DNA of 64,000 nt from Aquamicrobium sp. LC103. GTDB taxonomy: Bacteria > Pseudomonadota > Alphaproteobacteria > Rhizobiales > Rhizobiaceae. Below are positions 35,201 to 42,293 of this stretch, in pieces; within the stretch, counting starts at the first letter, position 1; every line of letters starts with the position of its first letter. The translations under genes and the position numbers were made by a program. The notes beneath the pieces were generated by a model that worked only from the letters and a program-made list of their open reading frames with translations, was not told the DNA's origin and made no database searches. Location: positions 1 through 64,000 of the forward strand of contig NZ_LBCQ02000005.1 in assembly GCF_001014615.2 (NCBI RefSeq), written 5' to 3'.

Positions 35201-36444
35201 TCTTCCATGGCGAAAGGCTCGACCGTAAGATCGCCGAGGGCGGGCGAGGAAATGACGGAATGCTGGAGGTCGAATTTCGCCTGAAACAGCGGCGTCATCT
35301 CATTAAGCCGTCGTTCGGGATTGAGCGCCTCGACAAGGCGCTCGAAGGGCAGGTCCTGATGCGCCAACCCGCCGCGAACGACAGCGCCGACGCGCGCAAG
35401 CACGCCTTCGAAATCGGGATCGCCGCCGAGATCCGTGCGCAAAACCAGCGTGTTGACCAGCGGTCCCATGATCGCCTGCGTCTCGGGACGATCGCGGTTG
35501 GCCACCTCCGAGCCGACGACGATGTCGTCGCTGTCGGAACAAAGATGCAGCAGGACCTTGAAGCCGGCGAGCAATACCGTGAAGAGGCTGACGCGCTTTG
35601 CGCGGGCGAATGCCCGTAGCCGTGCCGAGAGCGCTGGATCGAAATGCACGGGATGAAGTGCGCCGCGCGTGCTCGCCGTGGCTCCCCGGGGGCGGTCGAA
35701 GGGCAGTTCCAGGACCGGAAGATCGTCCGCCAACTGGGACGTCCAGTAGCCGAGTTGCTGGTCGAGGCGTTCGCCCCGTAAAGTTTTCCTCTGCCACAGC
35801 GACCAGTCCAGATATTGTACCGGCAGGTCCGGCAGGCCGCTGGCGTCCCCGGCCTGATAGAGAAGCGATAGGTCGCGCACGAAAAGGTGCAGCGACCACC
35901 GGTCGCCGGCGATGTGATGGAGGCCGAAGGCGAGGAGATGGTCGTTTTCGCCGAGGCGCAGCAGAGCGGCGCGCAGCGGCGGGCGAGAGAGGTCGTAAGG
36001 AGCGCCGATCAATCGCGCGACATAGTTGCGCGCGGCCTGCTCGGGCCTCGCTTCGCCGGCAAGATCGACATAGTCGAGCGCAGCCGGACCCGACGGCTCG
36101 ACACACTGCCGTACTTCTTCGCTTTCGGAGAGAACGAAGCGCGTGCGTAATGGCTCATGACGCATCGCAAGCGCATGAAAAGCGCGGTCGAGGCGCGCGC
36201 GGTCGAGCGCTCCGCGCAACCGCAGCACGGTCTTCATGTTATAGGCCGTGTTGTCGGGCTCAAGCCGCTGCATGAACCAGAGGCGCTGCTGCGCGAAGGA
36301 AAGCGGCGCCTCGGAAAGACCCGCCGGGCGTGGCGCTATCGTTTCCCGCAACCCGTCCGCAAGGCCCTGTTCGGCAAGTCTTCGCTCAAAAAGGGCTCGC
36401 CGCTCGGGCGAAAGCGTGGAGAGCTTGTTGTAAAGTTCGTTCAC
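29245..36444 (-). CDS. NRPS, C-A(Ala)-T-Cy-A(Cys)-Ox-T, thiazole-forming
   Basis: A 2399-residue synthetase. Module 1: C with HHIAGDR (His176-177, Asp181); A with pocket D-L-F-N-N-A-L-T-Y-K, a signature I recall for alanine; T (Ser1031). Module 2: a heterocyclisation domain opening FPLTDIQQAYWLGR with the DxxxxD motif in place of HHxxxDG (Asp1221 and Asp1226, FDVLIGDAWS). The second A domain has code D-L-Y-N-M-S-L-I-W-K, one residue from the cysteine code. At about residues 1994-2209 the A domain is interrupted by a SagB/nitroreductase-like FMN oxidase (YPSAGSIYPIQTYV; GYMGQLLMMHA; GLCPVGG). A T domain with GGNSL (Ser2319) ends it. Expected chemistry: Cys is condensed, cyclised to thiazoline and oxidised to thiazole. 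ATGA overlaps both ends. Confidence 0.95.
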   Translation of the reverse strand: MNELYNKLSTLSPERRALFERRLAEQGLADGLRETIAPRPAGLSEAPLSFAQQRLWFMQRLEPDNTAYNMKTVLRLRGALDRARLDRAFHALAMRHEPLRTRFVLSESEEVRQCVEPSGPAALDYVDLAGEARPEQAARNYVARLIGAPYDLSRPPLRAALLRLGENDHLLAFGLHHIAGDRWSLHLFVRDLSLLYQAGDASGLPDLPVQYLDWSLWQRKTLRGERLDQQLGYWTSQLADDLPVLELPFDRPRGATASTRGALHPVHFDPALSARLRAFARAKRVSLFTVLLAGFKVLLHLCSDSDDIVVGSEVANRDRPETQAIMGPLVNTLVLRTDLGGDPDFEGVLARVGAVVRGGLAHQDLPFERLVEALNPERRLNEMTPLFQAKFDLQHSVISSPALGDLTVEPFAMEDEEVKYELRFNLEDRDPEIGGRIEYSADLFDASTVALLAERYERLLATLLDNPDRALSRISLLTGGEVATALAEASTPMPDLPAELRLHDLVRAQAERTPDAAAITDGNASLTYAELMKRANAVATQLIAAGIEVEDRVGVCMRRTPDLVAALLGILKAGAAYVPLDPDYPQERLAFIAGDAGIDMLVCDGETLPFKSERPLQTLKFGDIVPATGPVDRGTADGLAYIIYTSGSTGRPKGVAIEHRNAVARMFWAAEQYSADELAGVLASTSVCFDLSVFEIFAPLSWGGKVVLVDNLLSLPRLDPAVGVTLVNTVPSLLRELLRKDELSTGVRTVNLAGEPLPPALLESLKSDPRGLKIYNLYGPSEDTTYSTGAALHGDAYGGGAVPIGRPLPGTTALVLDRAGRLRPKGLAGELWLAGAGLSRGYLNRPEQTADRFVSAAFGDQTLRLYRTGDRVRQRHDGRLDFLGRIDHQVKIRGFRIELGEIEHRLEKHPQVAEAVVIATGDAASPDRQLAAYFSPKAGEQVREQELRDALARDLPSHMVPTLWQRLDTLPHLPNGKVDRKALPGIGGTGRHELVAPRNETEARLAGIWADVLGVPEIGVHDGFFNLGGHSLLAIRIIARIEAEFAISLPLKTLFERPTVARLAEAVEERNNASAAARPQLVPDPSSRFEPFPLTDIQQAYWLGRNGGFELGNVGSHGYREFDVDGLDLEAFEAALRKLIARHDMLRAVVDADGSQRVLEDVPPYAVAVTDLRADAERDDRLAVIRERLSHQMFAPSRWPLFHIEAARLDDDTTRLFVGFDVLIGDAWSFKLMAREVAVLLAGEELPPLELTFRDYVLAERALEGSESHRRAVEHWRARLETLPPSPELPLAKAPSQIATPHFRRRSATLSAKDWAQFKERASEAGLTPTSAVLAAFSEVLARWSRKSHFTLNLTLFSREPVHPDVGSIVGDFTASLLLAADFSGRDAFVSRARRLQERLLDDLDHRSVSGVRVLRDLMQRQGRAASALMPVVFTSVLNQAQASDGGSPLGARLVNSVSQTPQVYLDHQVAEEQGALVFNWDAIEELFPQGMLDAMFSTYERFLRSLATDAESWRRMPDLVASEPFDMLNQAATQTLEGSGKLLHEAFFDCAQRWPERVAVIGGSVEVSYGELAGRALALAAALQERRAQPNRLVAISLEKGPDQAIACMGILAAGAAYVPIDPDLPRERRWQLIEDTAASVVISADSDWPANVERVAVPEEAGAQPRPVATRPTDLAYVIFTSGSTGRPKGVMIDHRGAMNTVLDINRRFAIGAEDRFFALSSLSFDLSVYDIFGPLAVGGAIVFPTPTEAKETASWPQLLRDHRVTIWNSVPALAQLLAAEMKGTAPTVPLRLIMMSGDWIPLGLPDTLRELIPAAGIVSLGGATEASIWSIFYPVEAIAPEWSSIPYGYPLANQRWYVLDEEGEPCPPWVPGRLFIGGMGVARGYWRQPALTAEKFVPDRFATAEEAAQGALMLYNTGDLGRLRGDGFLEFLGREDFQVKINGFRIELGEIEAHLLQHDGISEAVVSAMGSPSSLVAHVVPRLQGGNGPSRFEMKAERMALRTPSQDEERIALPDAPKPGALHVGRQSHRRFLDRRLGPDLLGGLLAALGTVAPTGAPLPKYAYPSAGSIYPIQTYVMVREDRFDSINGGWYYYHPDRHDLVRMPVDCPLGANAPLERLFGSSADLAGDSGFSILLAAHLPAMTHLYGDRARDFCLLEAGYMGQLLMMHAPEFAIGLCPVGGADFSEIARVLDLGSDHEIVHALCGGAIDPAWNQTWHAAANSSGAAPLSERLGTFLAERLPAYMIPRDVVIMDRLPLTANGKVDRKALPEPGRRRREAVEPDTADEARIVELWQRLLDNPAIGVTDNFFEAGGNSLTAMQLLTELRREFSAELTIAQLFGALTPRAQAKLVAAGQPAVESKAIPTLARTQDIAELADADVDEMLATLLDEEGEAR

Positions 36445-39400
36445 TGTCCGCCAGCTCCCGCTATCTGCTTTCTTACCTGCTGATCCGAAAGACCCTCGAC
36501 CTCGGCCAGGAGGGCGGCCATCGCGTCCAGCTCCGAGGCTTGCGGCAAACGCGCGGCAATGGCTTGCGCGATGCCCGCGGCGGTGGGGTTCTCGAAAAGC
36601 AGCTCGCGCATCTCGACGTCGACGGGGAACGCCTGTCGAAGCCTCGCCACCACGCGAATGGCGAGCAGCGAATGGCCGCCGAGCTCGAAGAAGCCGTCCT
36701 CCACGCCGATGCCGTCTATGCCGAGAAGCTCTTCGAGGATGTTCACCACCGTCGCCTCGACCTCATTGCGCGGCGCGACATGGTCTATAGGCAGGTCGGG
36801 TCGGCGGTTGCGACCCGCTTCGACGGGGCTGTCATGCAGGTCGATTCGGTTGCGCTGGCGATCGAGTTCGCCGTGCGCGATCGCAAACTGGCCACCCCAT
36901 CCCGCTTCGATCAGCCCGCGAGTAACGTCCCAAGCGACATCTGCCTCCACCGCGAAGGGATTGGCGACGTGCCGCTCCCCGTCATCGGCGGAATGGTTCA
37001 GCGCATAGTTGACGACGAGCCACGTGCAGGAAGCACCACGGCTTTGGCTTGCCGCCAGCATTTCAGCCTCGCGATAACCGGCGGCATAGGCACCCAGACC
37101 GAACCCGCCCACGACGGTCGAAAGCGAGGACTGGATGCAGCAGAAGCCGATCCTGCGATCGCCCAGCGCCTCGGCAAGAGCGCGAACCGGTTCGACCGTC
37201 GAGCGCCGGTTGAACGCCCAATGGTTCCGTTCCATGATCGCCAGAGGCGCGATCGCCTCGGGGCTGATCAGCGAGATGCTAAGAAAGACGCCGTCGATGC
37301 GGCCCCATCTTTCGTCGATCTCGGTCAGCGCGGCGCCAAGCGCGATGGGGTCGGCGCAATCGATCCGATGCTCGACCAATTCGACGCCCGCAGGGGCCGG
37401 GCAGTCCGGAGCGCCGATGTCGTGCAGCCACGCAATGCGGCTCCCTTGTATCGAGGCGAGGCCGTGGGACCAGATGCGGCCGAGGCCTTCCGCGATGTTG
37501 CCGACGATGACGAAGACGCCGCCCTGGCGAAGGCGCGGGGGCCTTGCCGCACTCTCGGGCAGGCGATGTGTGGCAAAGTCCAGCGCCCAGCGATGGGTTC
37601 CGCGCCTCGCGACGATACGCTCGGATGCGCCCAATTCGTCACGCAGCCACTCGGCCTGTTTTGCCGGCACGGCATCGGAGCCGGGCTCCAGGTCGACGAG
37701 ACGGCAGGAGACCCACGGATATTCCTGGTCGATCACCTCGAGCAGCCCGGCGGTTGCCGCCTGTGCGGCGTCCAGGGCTTCATCGCCGGTGACGTCGGTG
37801 GTTCCGCGCGTGACGACGGTGAGGCTCAGGGGACGCTCGGCGGCCGCCACGGCGTCAATCAGCCATTGTAATGCATGGGCGGGGTCGAAGGCGTCGTCTG
37901 CGGCGTGATCGGCCAGTGGCCAGAGATAGACGATATGATCCGGGCTTGCATCGCGCTCCTCCAGGGCCCGTAGCAGGGATCGAAGGCCCTGCTTGTCGTG
38001 CGCCGGGACCGTGAAGCCGCGATAGCCGCTTTCCTCGAGGGCGGCAGCGGGCGTTGCGCGATAGGCATCGCCGCCGCCGCGCTCGATCAGCCCCGCAAGC
38101 GCGCCGCCGATGACGCCATCGTCGCAGATGAACCAGCGGCCGCGGCCGGCATGGCCGGGGGCAGGCGGCAATCTGTGCCAGCTCGGGCGATAGAGCGTCG
38201 GACCCGCGGCAGTAGCCGTGCCCTTGCGGGGCTCTCCCGTCGCCTGTCGGATCCCATCGGGATCGACCCAGAAACGCTGGCGCTGAAACGGGTAGGTCGG
38301 CAGCGGCACTCTGCGGCGCGCGCCGGTGCGGGGCGATGAGAGCCGTCCGCCCGCCTGCCAGTATTTGCCCGCAGCGGCAAGCAGCCGCGCCGCCTCGTCT
38401 CCATCTCCGTTGCCGAGCGCTGGAATGATGCGCGCATTGGCCGGCGCTTGGAGCGCTGTGAGCGTGGATAGGGCATTCCCGGGGCCCATCTCGATGAACA
38501 CCGCATCGCCGAGCGAGAGCAAACGCTGCGTGCCCTGAGAGAAGCGCACCGTGCCGAGCAGGTGATCCGCCCAATAGGACGGGTCGGTTGCCTGTTTCTC
38601 CGTCAGCCAGTCGCCGGTGACGTTGGAGATCACGGGAATGGCAGGGGCATTGAGTCGAACTCCGGCGACGATTTCCCGGAACGCCATGGCCGCGTCACGC
38701 ATCATCGGCGAATGGAAGGCGTGCGACGTCCGCACCGGCCGGCCCGCCAGTCCCGCCTTTTCGAGCCGGTCGCGCAACTGCCCGATCGCGTCCGCCGGGC
38801 CCGCGACGACGCTCACGCCGGGCGCGTTGACGGCGGCCAGTGCGATGTCGTCACCCAGCCATTCGTCTATCGACCCGTCGGGGTGCATGATCGCGAGCAT
38901 TGCTCCGGCCGGCGCCTGCTGCATCAGCCGGCCCCGTTCGGCCACCAGCCGGAGTGCCGTGTCGAGATCGAAGACGCCGGAGAGGCAGGCGGCGACATAT
39001 TCGCCGATGCTGTGGCCGTGCATCGCGCGCGGCGCGACGCCGAATGAAGACCAGGCCTGGGCAAGTGCATATTCCATCGCGAACAGCGCAGGCTGTGCCA
39101 GCTCCGTTCGATGAACCTCGTCGGTTCCCGCGAACAGTGCCTGCCGGAAATCGCGCCCAAGCAGTTCGTCGAGCCGTTCCGCACATGCATCGAAATGCTC
39201 GCGGAAGGCAGGGAAGCCCGCGTGGAGTTCGCGGCCCATCGCGGCATGCTGGCTGCCTTGACCGGGAAAGAGGAAGACCGCCGGCGGAGTAGCTTCGGGC
39301 GACGCGGCTGAAAAATCCCCGAGAGCACGCAGTTGCGCCGCGGCCGATTGTGCCGAGCTCGCGACGATGGCCTGCCGATGCGTGAAGGCACGGCGACCCT

Positions 39401-40919
39401 CGCGCAGCGTGTGCGCGACATCGGCGAGCGACGCATGAGGCCTGCCTTCGAGATGCGAGGCGAGCGCCGACACCGTTTCGCCAAGGGCATCCGGATTGCG
39501 CGCCGAGAGGAGGAGGAGTTGCGGAGACGTGTCGTCCGCGGCGCGATCGCTTGCGGGCGCTTCCTCGAGGATGAGATGCGCGTTCGTGCCGCCAATGCCG
39601 AATGAACTGACGCCGGCGCGGCGCGGCAGCGAAGGCGCGGCTTCCCAGTCGCGCAGCCTGTCGTTGACGATGAAGGGGCTCGCGGCGAAATCGATCTGCG
39701 GGTTGCCTGCCTCGAAATGGAGGCTCGGCGGCAGCTTGCGATGGCGCAGCATCAGCACCGCTTTGATGAAGCCCGCGACACCGGCCGCCGTATCGAGATG
39801 GCCGATATTCGTCTTGACCGAGCCCAGCGCGCAATAGCCGCGCCGGTCGGTGTGACGGCGGAATGCCTGGTTGAGCGCGGCGAGTTCTATGGGATCACCG
39901 AGCGGCGTTCCGGTCCCGTGCGCCTCGACATAGCCGACCGTGTCGGCCGAGATGCCGGCTGCATCCTGCGCAGCGGCAATCACCGCCGCCTGGCTGTCGA
40001 CCTGCGGGGCGGTGAAGCTGGCTTTCAGCCCGCCATCGTTGTTGATGGCCGATCCGCGGATGATCGCGTCGATCGTGTCGCCGTCGGCAAGCGCGTCCTC
40101 GAGCCGCTTCAGCGTCACCACGCCGACGCCGCTGCCCGGGACCGTGCCCGCCGCCTTTGCATCGAAGGCGCGGCAATGGCCGTCCGCGGAGAGGATGCCG
40201 CCTTCGCGGGCCTGATAACCATATTGCCAGGAAAGGCCGACACCGCCTGCGAGCGCCATGTCGCATTCGCCGGCAAGCAGGCTCTGGACGGCCATATGTA
40301 TGGCTACGAGCGAGGACGAGCAGGCCGTCTGCACGGTGACGCCCGGTCCGCGCAGGTTCAGTTTGAAGGCCGTGCGCGTCGCGAGGAAATCCTTGTCGTT
40401 GGCGACGAACAGCTCATACCGGCTGACCGATTCGCGGATGCGCGCATTGTCACGGAGGTTGAACAGATAGGTGTTCATGCCCGACGAGGCATAGACGCCG
40501 ATCGCGCCTCGGTAACTGTCAGCGGAATAGCCCGCCGTCTCCAGCGCCTGCCAGGCGCATTCGAGGAAGAGGCGCTGCTGCGGATCCAGGATCTCCGCCT
40601 CGCCAGGACTGTAGCCGAAGAACGATGCGTCGAAACGATCCGCCTCCTCAAGGGGCGCGCCGGCCCGGACGAAGTCCTGCTGCTCTATATGTTCGGCGGA
40701 AAGGCCCAGGGCGATGAGCTCCTCGTGGCTCCAGCGCCTGATGGATTCCCGCCCTTCGGTGAGATTGCGCCAATAGGCAGCGAGGTCCGGCGCACCGGGA
40801 AACCGACCCGCCATGCCGATGACGGCGATCTCCAGCCCCGAGTACTCCTCGCGCGTTGAGCTTGTCATGGCATCATGGTCCTTGTGCGGGGCGGAACCCT
40901 CAAGATGGTCGTGCTTCAT
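36441..40919 (-). CDS. Type I PKS, KS-AT-KR(degenerate)-ACP
   Basis: A 1492-residue PKS module. KS (residues ~28-450): active Cys200 in TACSSS, His334 in EAHGTGT and His374 in NIGHLD. AT (~548-840): Ser637 in GHSIG and the SHAFH motif, which indicates malonyl-CoA. The KR-like region is abnormal: the glycine-rich loop reads VGNIAEGLG, the catalytic Lys position appears to be Arg (FNRRS), and YAAAN is YAAGY (Tyr1278 kept, Asn replaced by Tyr1282). Ketoreduction is therefore doubtful and a beta-keto product likely. ACP Ser1417. The tail LLAEVEGLSDQQVRKQ resembles a C-terminal docking motif. I take the ATG at 40919 (ATGA overlap); the ATG at 40868 with AAGGA upstream is an alternative. Confidence 0.93.
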   Translation of the reverse strand: MKHDHLEGSAPHKDHDAMTSSTREEYSGLEIAVIGMAGRFPGAPDLAAYWRNLTEGRESIRRWSHEELIALGLSAEHIEQQDFVRAGAPLEEADRFDASFFGYSPGEAEILDPQQRLFLECAWQALETAGYSADSYRGAIGVYASSGMNTYLFNLRDNARIRESVSRYELFVANDKDFLATRTAFKLNLRGPGVTVQTACSSSLVAIHMAVQSLLAGECDMALAGGVGLSWQYGYQAREGGILSADGHCRAFDAKAAGTVPGSGVGVVTLKRLEDALADGDTIDAIIRGSAINNDGGLKASFTAPQVDSQAAVIAAAQDAAGISADTVGYVEAHGTGTPLGDPIELAALNQAFRRHTDRRGYCALGSVKTNIGHLDTAAGVAGFIKAVLMLRHRKLPPSLHFEAGNPQIDFAASPFIVNDRLRDWEAAPSLPRRAGVSSFGIGGTNAHLILEEAPASDRAADDTSPQLLLLSARNPDALGETVSALASHLEGRPHASLADVAHTLREGRRAFTHRQAIVASSAQSAAAQLRALGDFSAASPEATPPAVFLFPGQGSQHAAMGRELHAGFPAFREHFDACAERLDELLGRDFRQALFAGTDEVHRTELAQPALFAMEYALAQAWSSFGVAPRAMHGHSIGEYVAACLSGVFDLDTALRLVAERGRLMQQAPAGAMLAIMHPDGSIDEWLGDDIALAAVNAPGVSVVAGPADAIGQLRDRLEKAGLAGRPVRTSHAFHSPMMRDAAMAFREIVAGVRLNAPAIPVISNVTGDWLTEKQATDPSYWADHLLGTVRFSQGTQRLLSLGDAVFIEMGPGNALSTLTALQAPANARIIPALGNGDGDEAARLLAAAGKYWQAGGRLSSPRTGARRRVPLPTYPFQRQRFWVDPDGIRQATGEPRKGTATAAGPTLYRPSWHRLPPAPGHAGRGRWFICDDGVIGGALAGLIERGGGDAYRATPAAALEESGYRGFTVPAHDKQGLRSLLRALEERDASPDHIVYLWPLADHAADDAFDPAHALQWLIDAVAAAERPLSLTVVTRGTTDVTGDEALDAAQAATAGLLEVIDQEYPWVSCRLVDLEPGSDAVPAKQAEWLRDELGASERIVARRGTHRWALDFATHRLPESAARPPRLRQGGVFVIVGNIAEGLGRIWSHGLASIQGSRIAWLHDIGAPDCPAPAGVELVEHRIDCADPIALGAALTEIDERWGRIDGVFLSISLISPEAIAPLAIMERNHWAFNRRSTVEPVRALAEALGDRRIGFCCIQSSLSTVVGGFGLGAYAAGYREAEMLAASQSRGASCTWLVVNYALNHSADDGERHVANPFAVEADVAWDVTRGLIEAGWGGQFAIAHGELDRQRNRIDLHDSPVEAGRNRRPDLPIDHVAPRNEVEATVVNILEELLGIDGIGVEDGFFELGGHSLLAIRVVARLRQAFPVDVEMRELLFENPTAAGIAQAIAARLPQASELDAMAALLAEVEGLSDQQVRKQIAGAGGQ

Positions 40920-41479
40920 GGGTGGAACGGGCAAGTCTTGCCTTCGGGATCTATCAGGCCCAGCCGGCTGCGGCCGAACCGGCGCAGTGTCTCGATCGCG
41001 TTACGGTCGTCGAAGCGTATGCTTCCCGCCTGCGCGCCGACGAACCGCTCGCACACGCCGGTATGGCGCTCCGCGAGGTCGCGATAGGCCTCGACGAAAT
41101 CGGCATGCGCCGCGCCGAGCTCTGCGGGCAGATCCGCGAAACGTGAGCGCAGATTGCGCCAGACATTGATGAGGACCCCGTGCTCCCAAGACATGAGGCC
41201 ACTGAAATCCTCGGAGCGAACCGTCGGCGGGGTCATCGAAACGCGGACCGTGTTCTCGTAGACCTCCCGCGTGAAGCTGGCGGCGAGCTCCATCGCGGCG
41301 GCCGATGCGGTCAACAATGTCGACGCCGTTCGCAGCTCCTGCGCCGCTTCGGGCATGCGGCCGTCGTCCAGCTGCTTCTCGAAGCGCCGCAGGCAGATGA
41401 CCAGTCCCTGGACGGCGATGAAGAATGCCCAGTGGAACTCACGCCAGATGAGATGGGGGGAAGGAGGACGCCTCGTCAT
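40916..41479 (-). CDS. Conserved-looking protein of unknown function within the siderophore-like cluster
   Basis: A 187-residue soluble protein that I do not recognise. It is predicted largely helical, with several histidine and aromatic motifs (WREFHWAFFIAVQGL, SWEHGVLINVWRN, AERHTGVCERFVG) that could bind a metal, heme or flavin. It is translationally coupled by ATGA on both sides (to the 191-residue protein before it and the PKS after it), so it is surely made with the assembly line. A role as a tailoring oxygenase, for example hydroxylating an aromatic residue, is a speculation prompted by the reductase module and methyltransferase in the same operon. It is not shown by any motif. Confidence 0.75.
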   Translation of the reverse strand: MTRRPPSPHLIWREFHWAFFIAVQGLVICLRRFEKQLDDGRMPEAAQELRTASTLLTASAAAMELAASFTREVYENTVRVSMTPPTVRSEDFSGLMSWEHGVLINVWRNLRSRFADLPAELGAAHADFVEAYRDLAERHTGVCERFVGAQAGSIRFDDRNAIETLRRFGRSRLGLIDPEGKTCPFHP

Positions 41480-42051
41480 GGCAGCTTTCCAAGGCCGAAC
41501 GTCCGCGCCATGAGATGCGCATAGGCGATGAAGCCGTCGATCTGCTGTTTCGCGCGATCTTCCGACAGATCGTCGAGACGGTCGAACAGCCTGACGACGG
41601 CATGTGCCGTACGCGCGAGCCCTTTCACCAGGCTGAGGGAAGGGCGGGTGCTGGCGATCCGGCTGACGCGGAAGAACTCGTCGAAATCCGCGACCTTTTC
41701 GGCATCGGCCGGAATGCCCGTGCGTTCGACCGGCGCCGAAGAGATGTCTGGAGACCCGATGCGCAGGAGCAGCAGGGCGAGCCGCTCCGCACCGTCCTGT
41801 CGGTTCATCCGTAGAGCGGCGACGAGGTCGCATAACATCGCGTGCAGGACTTCCTTCTCCGCATCGGGAAGGTGCAGTTCGGCCGGCAGCGCGTCGGGCA
41901 GGATCAGTTCCAGGACGTCGTTGCCGTCGGGATCGTCATGCCTTTCCGGACGCGGCTGGCGGTCTTCCGCCGCCCGCTCGGCCATGGTGGCCGCGACCTC
42001 CTCCGCAACGTCCGCAGAAGCCGTCCCGAGCAGGCTCTCGCTTACGCTCAC
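41476..42051 (-). CDS. Small helical protein of unknown function in the biosynthetic operon
   Basis: A 191-residue protein with no family I can name. The first ~50 residues are acidic and probably disordered. The rest is predicted helical (EKEVLHAMLCDLVAALRMNR; GLARTAHAVVRLFDRLDDL; ending AYAHLMARTFGLGKLP). There is no signal peptide or membrane segment. It overlaps MbtH upstream and the 187-residue unknown downstream by ATGA. The two unknowns always being translated together would fit a two-subunit enzyme or an enzyme plus accessory factor; that is inference. Confidence 0.72.
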   Translation of the reverse strand: MSVSESLLGTASADVAEEVAATMAERAAEDRQPRPERHDDPDGNDVLELILPDALPAELHLPDAEKEVLHAMLCDLVAALRMNRQDGAERLALLLLRIGSPDISSAPVERTGIPADAEKVADFDEFFRVSRIASTRPSLSLVKGLARTAHAVVRLFDRLDDLSEDRAKQQIDGFIAYAHLMARTFGLGKLP

Positions 42052-42293
42052 GAGACGCCCTCCCCGCTCTGTGGCTGCGTCGCCTCGCCGTCCATCAGAC
42101 GGCGCAGGCTGAGTGGTCGCATGTCGGTCCAGACCTCCTCGATGTGGGAGAGGCAGGCCTCCTTGCCGCCGGAAAATTCCGTGACGCGCCAGCCCAGCGG
42201 AATCTCCTTGTAGCTCGGCCAGATCGAGTAGCGTTCCTCGTCGCTGATGACGACGATATATTCCTGCTCACCGGCGGGCGTCTGTGCGGTCAT
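42048..42293 (-). CDS. mbtH: MbtH-like protein
   Basis: An 81-residue chaperone-like partner that binds NRPS adenylation domains and enables their folding or activity. The signatures EERYSIWPSYKEIPLGWR and VWTDMRPLSLR carry the conserved Ser, Trp and Pro residues of the family. It is fused to neither neighbour but overlaps both by ATGA. The family member is presumably needed by several of the A domains encoded here. Confidence 0.96.
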   Translation of the reverse strand: MTAQTPAGEQEYIVVISDEERYSIWPSYKEIPLGWRVTEFSGGKEACLSHIEEVWTDMRPLSLRRLMDGEATQPQSGEGVS

